Notes: generated from the sequence alone by a model not told the origin. 64,000 nucleotides of DNA from Chryseobacterium taklimakanense (GCF_900187185.1 NZ_LT906465.1:2542001-2606000); one strand, 5' to 3'; shown: positions 1-9,637, numbered from the stretch's first letter. A program made the numbers and translations.

Positions 1-570
1 TCTGTCTCCGATTAATAAACAATTTTGAAAATTTTCTTTAATATCGAAAAGATAATTTACATCGTGGACATTTGCGGGCGAAAAATCAAAAGAGTGAAAG
101 ATTCCATTCTTATCACAAACTGCATGTAGTTTATAGCCAAAATATCTTGACTTCTGCGCCGCACAATATCCAAATGCAGGTTTGATTTCATCCGTAGAGC
201 AAATTGCGGAACGATTTGCCCTGCTTATTTTACATATTTCAATGGGTGTTGAATCCACAATGAAGACGTCGGTAAAGTCTGCAAACTTTCCGCTCAGAGT
301 TTCCCGAATTTTCTCAATGTAAGGGAAAAGTTTTCTTTTCCTTCTGTTATATACGCTTCTTTCTATCTTTTCGTCCAAACCAGTTCCCGAAATACACCTA
401 AACAACTGTAGTTCAGAGTTAATCGACATGTATTCTGCGGTAATATTAAGTGCCACAAGTTCCAAGTCGGACATTTTTGGAAGTCTGATTTGCTTCTTAG
501 TGGTAATATGGTTGCAGGTTTTTGTCAATTCTTTTAAAATAATTTCGTAGTTTTGAATGAGATTGTTCAT
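1..570 (-). CDS. IS982-family transposase, 3' part beyond the window
   Basis: The reading frame is open from an ATG at 570 to the window edge (190 codons). It reads as a DDE transposase of the IS982 type: an N-terminal segment beginning MNNLIQNYEIILKEL, then a catalytic block with VDSTPIEICK (first Asp), and LIGDR at the very edge, where the second Asp of the DDE triad is expected. The family acts in cis on its own terminal repeats. No internal stop is visible, so the element may be intact outside the window. Family assignment is by motif recognition. Confidence 0.85.
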   Translation of the reverse strand, partial: MNNLIQNYEIILKELTKTCNHITTKKQIRLPKMSDLELVALNITAEYMSINSELQLFRCISGTGLDEKIERSVYNRRKRKLFPYIEKIRETLSGKFADFTDVFIVDSTPIEICKISRANRSAICSTDEIKPAFGYCAAQKSRYFGYKLHAVCDKNGIFHSFDFSPANVHDVNYLFDIKENFQNCLLIGDR

Positions 571-871
571 GTATTTAATGGCTTGGTAACCAATTAAATA
601 TACGATTTTTTAATCAAATGAACAATCTTTTTTCTTTTTAATTTCTAAATGCACAACAGGTTATATAATACAATGAAGAAAAATGAAAAACAATGAAGTG
701 TGAAGAGCGCTTTGCGTTGAAAATATTTATTTCAGCATTTTTTTTCTGAAAGAAAAAATAAAAATTTTCTTTTGGTGAAATTTGGTTACTTTACTTACTT
801 TGAGAAAGTAAGGAGTTTCAGTGGAAATCAATGAATATGTTCCAAGTATACTTGAGTGAACGGTCTAATCA
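571..871. other. intergenic stretch with IS end and one small hairpin
   Basis: No convincing gene. It holds the presumed IS end (to about 661), AT-rich sequence, and a perfect 8-bp stem with a GAG loop (CTTACTTT / AAAGTAAG, 794-812). No T-tract follows on the minus strand, so it is not a standard terminator for the antiporter operon that ends at 872. Confidence 0.5.
641..661 (-). repeat. probable terminal inverted repeat of the IS982-type element
   Basis: Read on the minus strand, the sequence just upstream of the transposase begins ACCTGTTGTGCATTTAG. IS982-family ends typically start with AC and lie 50-100 bp before the transposase start, as here. The partner repeat lies outside the window, so the exact boundary is inferred. 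Confidence 0.4.
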
Positions 872-2113
872 CTATTGTTCTCTCAACACTCTTTTAGAAA
901 ATCTTCCGATGGTAATCCCCTGAATGAGAATGCTGAACACCACTGCAATGTACGTAACTACCAAAAGAATATCGCGGGTTTCATTATCGGGAAGTGACAG
1001 CACCAAGGCCAACGACAAACCTCCACGCAAACCGCCCCAAATGATGATTTTTGCTTCGTCTTTACGAATGTCCAAAAGCCTTGGAAACAGTCTTCTCGGC
1101 ACACTCACCGCCAAAAAGCGTGAAAATATGAGGATAAGGACGGATAAAACACCCAAAATCAAATATTTAATATCGAAATCAATGACTACCAAAACCAAAG
1201 CGATTAGAATAAATAAAAGCGCATTCAGTATTACATCCACCAATTCCCAAAATTTAGCGACATACTCTTCGGTTCTGTCGCTCATAGCCTGTCCTTTCCG
1301 AAAATTACCGACCATCAAACCCATAATTACCATCGCCAAAGCCCCGGAAATATGCAATGTCGAAGAAATAAAATAGCCCAACATCACAAACGCGAGGGTT
1401 AATAAAACTTCGGTTTCATAATGGTCTATCGTGGAAAGTAAATAATGTAAAGTGTAACCGATAACCAGTCCGAAAATAACTCCGCCCACGGCTTCCTGAA
1501 GGAAGAGCCACGCAAAATGACGGGCATCAAAGCCCACCGCATTTACGCCAATCATTTCGGTAAGCGCAATGAACAAAACCACGCCAATACCATCATTAAA
1601 TAGCGATTCGCCCACAATCGTAATTTCCACTTTTTCAGGAACCTTGGCTTCTTTCAGAATGCTCAAAACTGCAATTGGATCCGTTGGCGAAATGAGCGCC
1701 CCGAAAATAAAACAGTAAAGCATCGGAATATCCAATCCTAAAAGCAATGCGACATAATGAAAGACAAACGCAATGAAAATCGTGGAAAACAGAACTCCGC
1801 CAACTGCCAAAACGCTGATGTTTTTCAGGTGGTTTTTCAGTGCAAACCAATTAGTGTGAAGCGCGCCGGCAAAGAGCAGAAAACCCAAAAAGATATTTAA
1901 TACCGAACTACTGATGTCGGATTGTACCACCAAATCACGAATCTGAAGAAAAGGTTCCGCATAAAAATTTTTCGTGATTATTACCACAAGCGACAAAACG
2001 ACAGAGAGAAAAAACAAACCAATAACGAAAGGCAGTTTGATAAACCGCTGATTGACATACGCCAAACCCGCAGACAACGAAATAAGAAGTATTAAATAGT
2101 AATAAGGTATCAT
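872..2113 (-). CDS. CPA1-family Na+(K+)/H+ antiporter
   Basis: A 413-residue polytopic inner-membrane protein of about 12 hydrophobic segments. Family motifs are visible: ISPTDPIAV near residue 140, ESLFNDG near 170 and GGLRGGLSLAL near 365, all typical of NhaP/CPA1 cation-proton exchangers. It would extrude Na+ or K+ in exchange for protons and so help pH and salt homeostasis. It is the last gene of the minus-strand block; its ATG overlaps the stop codon of the DUF389 gene by one base (TAATG), which suggests translational coupling. The cation specificity cannot be read from the sequence. Confidence 0.9.
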   Translation of the reverse strand: MIPYYYLILLISLSAGLAYVNQRFIKLPFVIGLFFLSVVLSLVVIITKNFYAEPFLQIRDLVVQSDISSSVLNIFLGFLLFAGALHTNWFALKNHLKNISVLAVGGVLFSTIFIAFVFHYVALLLGLDIPMLYCFIFGALISPTDPIAVLSILKEAKVPEKVEITIVGESLFNDGIGVVLFIALTEMIGVNAVGFDARHFAWLFLQEAVGGVIFGLVIGYTLHYLLSTIDHYETEVLLTLAFVMLGYFISSTLHISGALAMVIMGLMVGNFRKGQAMSDRTEEYVAKFWELVDVILNALLFILIALVLVVIDFDIKYLILGVLSVLILIFSRFLAVSVPRRLFPRLLDIRKDEAKIIIWGGLRGGLSLALVLSLPDNETRDILLVVTYIAVVFSILIQGITIGRFSKRVLREQ

Positions 2114-3393
2114 TATTTTTTTCTGTTGTAAAGTTCGAGTGTATCTACCTTCAGCCTAACCTGTAACCATTTTCTGAGTTTTTGTTTTTCGGCTTCCGGG
2201 AGTTCTTTTTCAGATTCGTATATCGCTACAGGAATTACAGCCGCAGAATCAGCATCAGAAAGGATTTCCTGCTTTGCAGCAGAAAGTGACTTCAACTCGG
2301 GGAATATTGCTTTGGCTTCGGAATAAAGATTTTCTGTATTAAAAGTATAGCGGTCTATTTTGGCGTTCAATTCGGCAGCGATCTTTGCAGCGTCATTGCC
2401 GGCTTCATTATTTTGAATTTTATTGGCATTGGCGAGGAAAGCACTGTCCTGACGAATAATCAGCTTGGTATTTTCCAAACCGAAGTCTGCCATCTTCTTG
2501 TTTTCTTCGGCAATCTGATCTGCAGTAAAACGCCTTGTCAGAAATGCCAGTTCTACTCGACGCGGATCACTGGAATAAAATGTTTTCCGGTAAACGATGG
2601 TATTTCCCTTATCTTCAAATTCTTTGGTGATATACTGCGAAACTTTGTCATAAAACCTCTGCTGCTGAATGAAACGATAGGCGAAATATACACTCGGAAT
2701 AATCATCAGCAAGGTGATTCCCGTAATCCAGTTTCTTACTGAACTTGCTTTTTTGTTATCCACCAACCCTGCTGCCGGATAATTGAGGTATTTCACAATA
2801 ATGAAAGTGGCAATACAGATAAAAACGCAATTGATGGTATAGAGAAACATCGCACCGGCGAAGTAGCCGAAGTTTCCTGTAGCCAAACCATAGCCTGCGG
2901 TGCAGAGCGGTGGCATCAAGGCCGTTGCAATGGCCACGCCCGGAATTGGATTTCCTTTTTCAACTCTCGTGACTGCAATTACGCCTACCAAACCACCGAA
3001 AAAAGCTATTAAAACATCGTAAATATTAGGTGCTGTTCTTGCTAAAATCTCAGACTGCGCTTCCTTGAAAGGCGAAAGTAAAAAGTATAAAAATGATACT
3101 ATTAAACCCACTAAAGTAGAAATCAGCAAATTTTTAAGCGATTTTCTTAAAAGCGTGAAATCGTAAATCCCTAAAGCGAAACCTGCGCCCACAATTGGTC
3201 CCATTAAAGGGGAAATTAACATCGCACCGATAACCACCGCCGTGGAATTGACATTGAGACCAACCGAAGCCACCATAATTGCACAGGCCAAAATCCAGAA
3301 ATTGGAACCCGAAAAAGAAATGCTATTTTTTACATTTTCAAGGACTTTCTCTTTGTTCTCTTCGCCGTTGTGAAGGTTGAAAAGTTTGTTCAT
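2113..3393 (-). CDS. DUF389 (TIGR00341-like) multi-pass membrane protein
   Basis: 426 residues. The N-terminal two-thirds is hydrophobic with the conserved DUF389 signatures GAMLISPLMGPIVGAG (about residues 56-71) and ATALMPPLCTAGYGL (about 155-170); the C-terminal third is a soluble, charged domain. The family is widespread but has no established biochemical activity. Here it sits between mechanosensitive channels and a cation/proton antiporter in an apparent operon, so a role in envelope or ion stress is a reasonable inference only. Confidence 0.85.
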   Translation of the reverse strand: MNKLFNLHNGEENKEKVLENVKNSISFSGSNFWILACAIMVASVGLNVNSTAVVIGAMLISPLMGPIVGAGFALGIYDFTLLRKSLKNLLISTLVGLIVSFLYFLLSPFKEAQSEILARTAPNIYDVLIAFFGGLVGVIAVTRVEKGNPIPGVAIATALMPPLCTAGYGLATGNFGYFAGAMFLYTINCVFICIATFIIVKYLNYPAAGLVDNKKASSVRNWITGITLLMIIPSVYFAYRFIQQQRFYDKVSQYITKEFEDKGNTIVYRKTFYSSDPRRVELAFLTRRFTADQIAEENKKMADFGLENTKLIIRQDSAFLANANKIQNNEAGNDAAKIAAELNAKIDRYTFNTENLYSEAKAIFPELKSLSAAKQEILSDADSAAVIPVAIYESEKELPEAEKQKLRKWLQVRLKVDTLELYNRKK

Positions 3394-3426
3394 TTACAGG
3401 GTACTTTAGGCCCTAAAATTACAATT

Positions 3427-4272
3427 TTATTCCTTATACCATTTCAGTTCCTGAATGTTGGCCGGCATAGAAATTCCGTTGGCAAGCAGATTGATTTTCA
3501 CCTGATCAATCATTTCGCTGCGAATCATCAGGGCATCGCGCCGGTAATCTTCGGCTGCTACCCAGAAAAAGACCTTGATATTGACGGAATTAACACTCAA
3601 TTCGTCCGTCATTACGAAAGGTTCGCGGTCTTCATCTTTTAAGGAAAGCGGATGACTGTTCATCGTGTTCAAAATGATTTTTTTGGCTTGGTCGATATCG
3701 TTTTCATAAGCAATTCCGACCATAAAATCCATCCGAAAGTAACCGTCTTCGGTAAAGTTGAACACCGGTTTTTTTATCACGTCGCTGTTCGGAATATAGA
3801 CATCTTTTCCGTCAAAAGTCTTCAGTTTGGTGTAGCGGAACTCCATGGATTTCACCCTGCCGAATATATCGCCAATGCTCACCGTATCATTAATGTTGAA
3901 AGGCCTGTTGAAGGACAGAATAATTCCCGAAATAAAATTTTCGCCAATATCTTTAAAGGCAAATCCCAAAATCACTGCGGAAGCACCTGCCGCTGTTAAA
4001 ACTCCTGTAGCAATTCCGTCCAAACCGGCAACTTTCAGCCCGAACATAATAACGATAATGACAAATACCGTTTTAATGGCTTTGATCAAAAAATTGCTCA
4101 TCAACGGGTCTGTCGATTTGCCTGCTATAAACTTCCGTGAAAGGTCCGTGAGTTTATTGGCTATAAAAATGCCCAATGCAATTACCAAAATAGCGGCAAG
4201 GATACTGGGAATCTGTTCTACAAAACTGTTCCAACTGTCCTGAAATGACTGTATTAATTTTCCGGTTTCCAT
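3427..4272 (-). CDS. MscS-family mechanosensitive channel (first copy)
   Basis: 281 residues with three predicted N-terminal membrane helices. The third contains the small-residue-rich pore helix (AAGASAVILGFAFKDIGEN), followed by the beta domain with FNRPFNINDTVSIGDIFG and a C-terminal alpha/beta domain. MscS channels open under membrane tension and release solutes during hypo-osmotic shock. This is the minimal MscS length (E. coli MscS is 286 aa). A second, different MscS paralogue lies directly upstream in the same operon (30-bp gap). Confidence 0.9.
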   Translation of the reverse strand: METGKLIQSFQDSWNSFVEQIPSILAAILVIALGIFIANKLTDLSRKFIAGKSTDPLMSNFLIKAIKTVFVIIVIMFGLKVAGLDGIATGVLTAAGASAVILGFAFKDIGENFISGIILSFNRPFNINDTVSIGDIFGRVKSMEFRYTKLKTFDGKDVYIPNSDVIKKPVFNFTEDGYFRMDFMVGIAYENDIDQAKKIILNTMNSHPLSLKDEDREPFVMTDELSVNSVNIKVFFWVAAEDYRRDALMIRSEMIDQVKINLLANGISMPANIQELKWYKE

Positions 4273-4302
4273 TTAGATTTTATATTAATTAATAAACCCT
4301 CA

Positions 4303-5133
4303 TCATTTTGCCTGGTGAACAACTCTCTGAGGAAAAGGAATTTCAATATCGTGCTCTCTGAACGCTTCAAAATATTTAACTCTCAATTCACTTTTGAGAT
4401 TTTCTACCCTGAACGGATCACTTGACCAGAAATAGACATTAAAAATAAGGGCAGAATCTGCATAATCATTAAATCTAACGAACGGTTCCGGTGTTTTTGC
4501 CACTTTCGGATTAGTGGCAGTTAAAGATTTTAAAAGATCCATAACAGTCTGAACATCGGAACTGTAAGCAACACCCACCTGAATATCAAACCGTGAATTG
4601 AGATTGCTGTGCGTCCAATTGAACAGATTGTTTTTGGTGAGAAAAGTGTTCGGCAGAATCACATATTTGTCGTCCCGCGTTAAAACGGTGGTGGTTCTCA
4701 AATTAATTTCCTTCACCTGACACACCAGGTTATCCACTTCAATAATATCGCCCACTTTAATGCTCGAATCCAACAGCAACACAATTCCTGAAACAAAGTC
4801 GCTGAAAATATTCTGCAAACCCAAACCAATACCCACCAATAAAGCTGCGGAAGCGCCCATCAAAACGGAAACATTTATGCCGATCATATTCATCCCGAGA
4901 ATGAAACCAACGACATACAGCACATATTTTATCAAACTGAAAACGGTAAATTTCTTGGATTCGTCGAGTTTCTGCGAACGGTAAATCAGTTTTCGGATAA
5001 GTTTCACAATGAAATTCAAAGCCAACATGAAAATGACTAAAAATATCAGCGAAGAAACCGAAATATCGGCTTTACCAATGGTAAAAAGTTTGAAGTTCAA
5101 GAGTTCTCTGAACGTAAATTCTATATCTTTCAT
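4303..5133 (-). CDS. MscS-family mechanosensitive channel (second copy)
   Basis: 276 residues. Hydrophobic N-terminal helices are followed by the pore helix GASAALLVGIGLGLQNIFSD, then LLLDSSIKVGDIIEVDN, typical of the MscS beta domain (often with a Q at the N of the NxF motif, as in YbdG/YnaI-like channels). It is clearly diverged from the adjacent paralogue, so this is an old gene pair rather than a recent duplication. It lies 5 bp downstream of the permease stop, which implies cotranscription. Confidence 0.9.
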   Translation of the reverse strand: MKDIEFTFRELLNFKLFTIGKADISVSSLIFLVIFMLALNFIVKLIRKLIYRSQKLDESKKFTVFSLIKYVLYVVGFILGMNMIGINVSVLMGASAALLVGIGLGLQNIFSDFVSGIVLLLDSSIKVGDIIEVDNLVCQVKEINLRTTTVLTRDDKYVILPNTFLTKNNLFNWTHSNLNSRFDIQVGVAYSSDVQTVMDLLKSLTATNPKVAKTPEPFVRFNDYADSALIFNVYFWSSDPFRVENLKSELRVKYFEAFREHDIEIPFPQRVVHQAK

Positions 5134-5138
5134 AATTT

Positions 5139-6878
5139 CTACATAATTAATCTTACACCACCCAAATCTGCCACACGATAACTAAACCGGTCGCTTGGCG
5201 AGGCTATGAACATAAAGTTTTTCGGTATATTCCAATGGCGGGAAAGTTCATCAATCAGTTGTGGTGTAAACTCGCCGGGAATTTCTACAAACTCGATATC
5301 AATTTCCGGATAGGCACGGTCCAAAACACGAAGGTCCGATTTTAAATCTCCGTTGTCATCCCCCGCTCTGAAAACATTTACCACTTTAAATTTTTTGGTG
5401 GTCTCGTTATTCTGCACATACTGCATCACCTTATTCATAATGGCCACATCATCTTTTTTTGTAAAAAACACGAACTCCTGCGAATGAATATTGCGGTTTA
5501 AACGCCGTAAATATCTGTTTGACCTGAAGAAAAATTTCCTGAAAGGTCTGGAAAATGCTTCTAAACCCGAAATTAAAGCCGAAATAATGATGGTTCGGTT
5601 CAGCATAACGCCCACCACCAATAATGCCGGAATTAAATATTGCAGAAACGTATAAAAAGCCGATTTGTTAAGCAAAATGTTACCAAAAAATGCTAAAACT
5701 ACAAACGAAACCGCAATCAGAACATTAAAAACCGGTGCTCTTTCGGGACGTGGAAGTTTTCGCCGCTTGATTTTCAGCAGTAAATTCCCTATTCCGAAAA
5801 GTGCCATTACCGAAAGAAATGAAAAGGTATAAACCCCTGCAAGCGAAGCCAAATCGCCTTTTGTAGCAAGCAATACTGAAACACACAGAATCAGAAAACC
5901 TATTGCAATTCTGTAAAAAGAGCCTTTTTTGTTGGTTTTCAGAAAATAATTGGGCAAGATTCTATCTAAAGTCATACGGTTTACCAAACCCAAAACACCC
6001 ACGAAAGACGTAAGAACCGCACCACAAAGCACCAAAACCGCATCAATGGAAATAATGGTTGCGAGCCAACTTCCGCCGGTTTTGCTGCCGAGGTAAGCCA
6101 ATAATGCCGAACTGTGCTCCTGAACGTCGGCCACAGGAATTATAAAAATCACTAAAAGCGCCATCACAGGATTGAAAAAACTAACTACGGCCCACATATT
6201 TCTTAATGTTTTCGGAAAGACGCCGTGCTTCTGTTCTTCCACAAAATTGGCTGAACTTTCAAAGCCTGAAATCCCCAGCATTGCTGCAGAAAATCCTAAG
6301 AAAAGTGCCGTGAGCAAACTTCCGCCCTTCACCGGCAAACTCCAATTGAGTTCGAAAACATCTAAACCATTTCCCAAAACAAACACAATTCCCGTAATAA
6401 GCAATAAACTTAAAGCGGCTAAATGGGTAATAAAAATTACCACCGCAACAATTGCCGATTCGGAAATTCCCATAATGGTTAACAGCGTAAAAATGGCTAA
6501 AACCACTACTGTTGCCAACATTACATTCACCGAAACTAAATGGTCAAGATAATGCATGGCTTCGGAAGCGGAGATCACCGCCGTTGCCATATAAGAAAGC
6601 ACTGTTAAAGCCGCCGCAACTGAAGCCACTTTTTTTGAGGACGTATTGAGCAATACATTGTAAGCCCCACCGTTTAAAGGCAAAGCACCCACGACTTCTA
6701 CATATATTTTCCTGAATAGAAACAAGACCACAGCAACTACCAAAAGTGAAATCCAAGCAAACTGACCGGCATACATCACGGTAAGCGCTGAAACATACAG
6801 ACAACTTGAACTAATGTCGTTTCCGCTGATTGCAGTGGACTGTAACTCGTTGAGTTTTTTATGAACGGACTTTTCCAT
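5139..6878 (-). CDS. APC-superfamily amino acid permease
   Basis: 579 residues with about 12 membrane helices in residues 20-430, and a soluble C-terminal tail of roughly 130 residues. The first helix region carries TAISGNDISSSCLYVSAL, consistent with the unwound TM1 substrate site of APC transporters. It probably imports or exchanges an amino acid or amine; the substrate cannot be read. Its start overlaps the end of the GNAT-nitrilase gene by 20 bases, so the two are probably translationally coupled and functionally linked. Confidence 0.88.
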   Translation of the reverse strand: MEKSVHKKLNELQSTAISGNDISSSCLYVSALTVMYAGQFAWISLLVVAVVLFLFRKIYVEVVGALPLNGGAYNVLLNTSSKKVASVAAALTVLSYMATAVISASEAMHYLDHLVSVNVMLATVVVLAIFTLLTIMGISESAIVAVVIFITHLAALSLLLITGIVFVLGNGLDVFELNWSLPVKGGSLLTALFLGFSAAMLGISGFESSANFVEEQKHGVFPKTLRNMWAVVSFFNPVMALLVIFIIPVADVQEHSSALLAYLGSKTGGSWLATIISIDAVLVLCGAVLTSFVGVLGLVNRMTLDRILPNYFLKTNKKGSFYRIAIGFLILCVSVLLATKGDLASLAGVYTFSFLSVMALFGIGNLLLKIKRRKLPRPERAPVFNVLIAVSFVVLAFFGNILLNKSAFYTFLQYLIPALLVVGVMLNRTIIISALISGLEAFSRPFRKFFFRSNRYLRRLNRNIHSQEFVFFTKKDDVAIMNKVMQYVQNNETTKKFKVVNVFRAGDDNGDLKSDLRVLDRAYPEIDIEFVEIPGEFTPQLIDELSRHWNIPKNFMFIASPSDRFSYRVADLGGVRLIM

Positions 6879-8568
6879 TTCTTACATTTTTTTCTTTAGG
6901 TTTTTCCTGCATAATTTCGTTGATGCCAATCATTCCTATAGTTCCGACCGGCATATCTACGCGGTTTCTAAGGCCGGTATAACGCGCCCCCACTTCTACA
7001 GGCAGTTTTCGTCCTGAAGCAATCTCTTTCACTTCAAGCACCTTGGTGCAGGACATAATTTTATAAAGATCACTTCTGCGGTCTTTCAGGTTTCTTACGC
7101 TGCCATATTCGTGGAGTTCGTCCAATAATTTTAAATCTACATCAGAAATCAAAATCATTTCAGTGTTTGGTGTGGATTCACTTTTCACGGCGTTACTCGG
7201 AAAAGCAAAATCACTTGGTGTGAAAACCGCACTTTGAGAATAATGAATATCCAGATTTTCCACCTGCGGAAGATTGCCCACATTTCCTGTAATTGCCACG
7301 TAACATTCGTTTTCTATGGCTCTGGCTTCGGCACATTTTCTTACACGCATATAGGCATTCTGCGTATCGGTAAGGTAAGGCACAAACAGAATCTGCATGC
7401 CCTGGTCTGCCAAGATTCTGGGAAGTTCCGGAAATTCAACATCATAACAAATTAAAACGCCCACTTTTCCGGCATCGGTATCGAAAGTTTTAATAGTGTC
7501 GCCACCTTTCAAGCCCCAATATTTGGTTTCGTCGGGCGTAATGTGAATTTTGTCGTAACGGTCTATTTTCCCGTTTCTGTGGCACAGGAAACCCGTGTTT
7601 TTCAGTTCGCCGTTTTCGTAGAAAGGCATACTTCCGGCAATGATATTGACGTTGTAAGCAACAGCCAATTCACTAAATTTATCCCGAATTTCAAGCGTGT
7701 ATTTGGAAAGCAAACGCATGGCTTCAGCCTCAGAAACATTTTTGAATTCCGCCATCAGCGAGGTGTTGAAATATTCCGGAAACAAGGCAAAATCGGATTT
7801 GTAGCCGGAAATGGCGTCGACAAAATACTCTGCCTGTGTAAACAAATCATCCAAGTTTTTATACATCCTCATCTTCCACTGCACCAAGCCGATGCGGACG
7901 TTTTTCTTTGGTGTTTTTTTGTCGGAATCTTCATCTTCATAAAAGACATTGTTCCATTCCAAAAGCGTTGCAAACTCCTTGCTCTGCACATCATCCGGAA
8001 TATAGTTTTTAATAATTTTCCTCACGTGGAAATCGTTGCTCATCTGAAAACTCAGCACCGGGTCATAAATTTCCTTGTGTTTTACTTTTTCAAGATATTG
8101 TTTTGGTGAAAGTTCATCGGCGTATTTGTGATAAAAAGGAATTCTGCCACCGAAAATGAAATTCTTAAGGTTCAGTTTTTCGGCAAGTTCTTTTCGTGCG
8201 TCATACAATCTTCTGCCTAATCTTAACCCTCTGTAATCCGGGTGGATAAATACTTCTATACCGTAAAGCGTTTTTCCGTTTTCATCAAATGTAGAAAAGG
8301 TGTAATTGCCGGTGATTTGCTCGTAGGTGTGCCTGTCGCCAAATTTTTCATAATCCACAATTAGCGAGAGTGCGCATCCGGCAACTTTTCCTTCGATAAG
8401 GACAACCAACTGCCCTTCCGGAAAAATTTGTGTTAGTTTTTGAATGGATTTTTCACTCCAATAACCGCCCTGCCAATTGGGATAGGCCATCTTCATGACG
8501 TCCAATAATTCTGAATACTGTTCAGGTTTTAAGGGACAAATTTCTATATGTTGTGTTGAGTTCATCAT
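6859..8568 (-). CDS. bifunctional GNAT acetyltransferase / carbon-nitrogen hydrolase
   Basis: 569 residues with two domains. Residues about 8-200 are a GNAT N-acetyltransferase (acetyl-CoA loop in HPDYRGLRLGRRLYDA). Residues about 225-500 are a nitrilase-superfamily amidase with the Glu-Lys-Cys triad visible: Glu in LFPEYFN, Lys in DRYDKIHIT, Cys in VLICYDVEFPE. The fusion is a recurring architecture in Bacteroidota and Proteobacteria. The nitrilase half should hydrolyse a C-N bond of an amide; the acetyltransferase half may act on the same metabolite. Substrate unknown. It is the first structural gene after the AraC regulator. Confidence 0.9.
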   Translation of the reverse strand: MMNSTQHIEICPLKPEQYSELLDVMKMAYPNWQGGYWSEKSIQKLTQIFPEGQLVVLIEGKVAGCALSLIVDYEKFGDRHTYEQITGNYTFSTFDENGKTLYGIEVFIHPDYRGLRLGRRLYDARKELAEKLNLKNFIFGGRIPFYHKYADELSPKQYLEKVKHKEIYDPVLSFQMSNDFHVRKIIKNYIPDDVQSKEFATLLEWNNVFYEDEDSDKKTPKKNVRIGLVQWKMRMYKNLDDLFTQAEYFVDAISGYKSDFALFPEYFNTSLMAEFKNVSEAEAMRLLSKYTLEIRDKFSELAVAYNVNIIAGSMPFYENGELKNTGFLCHRNGKIDRYDKIHITPDETKYWGLKGGDTIKTFDTDAGKVGVLICYDVEFPELPRILADQGMQILFVPYLTDTQNAYMRVRKCAEARAIENECYVAITGNVGNLPQVENLDIHYSQSAVFTPSDFAFPSNAVKSESTPNTEMILISDVDLKLLDELHEYGSVRNLKDRRSDLYKIMSCTKVLEVKEIASGRKLPVEVGARYTGLRNRVDMPVGTIGMIGINEIMQEKPKEKNVRNGKVRS

Positions 8569-8647
8569 ATTAATGATTTTAAATTTTAGATTTTAAATGT
8601 TAAATATTGTTTTCCTGAAGTTTAGGAAAACGGTTCGGACTAAAATT

Positions 8648-9529
8648 TTAATGCTGAAGATTCTTACGGAATGTTTCGGGTGTTTGACCTGTGGAATTTT
8701 TAAAATATTTCCCAAAATGAGAATTGTCGCTAAAACCCAATTCCAAAGAAATCTGCCTCACGGAAAGTTTTGTGTGCGAAAGCAGCCGTTTGGCTTCCAA
8801 TACAATACGGTTTTTAATGACGTTTCCGGCCGGTTTGCCAAGATATTCTTTTACCACTGCATTAAGGTAATTAGGCGTTACGGACAATTGAGCAGCGTAT
8901 TCCTTAGGCATTTTCTTCTCCCGAAACTGCAGATTGACCAGCTTACGGAACTCGGAAACTAATAAACCCTTGTGGTCTGAGACAGAAGCCTCGAATTTAG
9001 AATTCTCTGACGCCGAGGACATCTTCAGAACGCAGGTTTTCAGCAACAAACAGATGACTTCCCGAGAATAGCCTTCCTTTTTTTGGAATTCGAGTTTGAT
9101 GTTTTCAAAAATGTTCAGCCAAAAATGTTTCTCGTCTTCGGGTATGTCGATATATACCGGCAAACTTTCTACCGCCGTATCGCTTTGCACCAAATCATTA
9201 CCGGTAAATATAAGATTGTAAAAAGATTTTGAAAAAAGCAGGATATACCCTTCGACATCGGAAGCAATATTCCAAGAATGTACTTGGTCGTAATTGATAA
9301 AAAAAAGCCGGTTTGGTGCGATTAGATATTCTTCAAAATCGATGCTGTGCGAGCCATTACCTTTAATAGTATAAATTAAAGCGTAAAAATCGTGGCGGTG
9401 TGGTTCCGAAAGATGCGGGGCATCCTTCAAGAAGTGAGCAAACCTGTAAAAAGCAAAATCTACCACGTCCGCATCATGCTCCTTTATGTTCTTAATAGTA
9501 TATTTTATCAAGGTGTCAAAATCTTCCAT
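8648..9529 (-). CDS. AraC-family transcriptional regulator
   Basis: 293 residues from the ATG at 9529. An upstream in-frame ATG at 9601 would add 24 residues, but it lies inside the promoter/operator DNA, so the shorter start is preferred. The N-terminal part is a cupin-like sensor domain (EPHRHDFYALIYTIKG near the start). The C-terminal ~100 residues carry two helix-turn-helix units (SVTPNYLNAVVKEYLG and SVRQISLELGFSDNSHFGKY). The promoter carries three TATACCA elements, which suggests autoregulation. The gene sits between two minus-strand operons that it probably controls. Ligand unknown. Confidence 0.9.
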   Translation of the reverse strand: MEDFDTLIKYTIKNIKEHDADVVDFAFYRFAHFLKDAPHLSEPHRHDFYALIYTIKGNGSHSIDFEEYLIAPNRLFFINYDQVHSWNIASDVEGYILLFSKSFYNLIFTGNDLVQSDTAVESLPVYIDIPEDEKHFWLNIFENIKLEFQKKEGYSREVICLLLKTCVLKMSSASENSKFEASVSDHKGLLVSEFRKLVNLQFREKKMPKEYAAQLSVTPNYLNAVVKEYLGKPAGNVIKNRIVLEAKRLLSHTKLSVRQISLELGFSDNSHFGKYFKNSTGQTPETFRKNLQH

Positions 9530-9534
9530 AAGCG

Positions 9535-9549
9535 ATGTAAAATATACCA
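9535..9549. promoter_or_regulatory. operator half-site identical to one at the usp promoter
   Basis: The 15 bases ATGTAAAATATACCA lie between the -7 box and the start codon of the araC-like gene. The same 15 bases occur at 12147-12161, upstream of the usp operon, in the same orientation relative to transcription. Confidence 0.65.
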
Positions 9550-9557
9550 CAAAGATA
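9550..9557 (-). promoter_or_regulatory. -7 box of the araC-like gene
   Basis: TATCTTTG on the minus strand matches the Bacteroidota consensus TAnnTTTG and ends 20 bases before the ATG at 9529. It is flanked by an operator palindrome upstream and a further operator half-site downstream. Confidence 0.65.
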
Positions 9558-9589
9558 AAATATACCATAAAATAAATTATGGTATATTT
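9558..9589. promoter_or_regulatory. perfect 32-bp palindromic operator at the araC promoter
   Basis: Two perfect 13-bp arms (AAATATACCATAA and its reverse complement) are separated by AATAAA. The palindrome directly abuts the -7 box and covers the -12 to -45 region, where RNA polymerase and an AraC-type protein would compete or cooperate. It is very probably the binding site of the adjacent regulator. Confidence 0.7.
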
Positions 9590-9637
9590 CAACACTGCCA
9601 TGGAACAAATTATAAATTAAAATTATGAAACAGTTAA

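Noticed and set aside
794-812. 8-bp hairpin after the antiporter operon
   Set aside because: No T-run on the transcribed strand, so not called a terminator.
9530-9601. Longer N-terminus of the AraC-type regulator starting at 9601
   Set aside because: The extra 24 residues are a translation of the operator palindrome and -7 box, so the start at 9529 is preferred.
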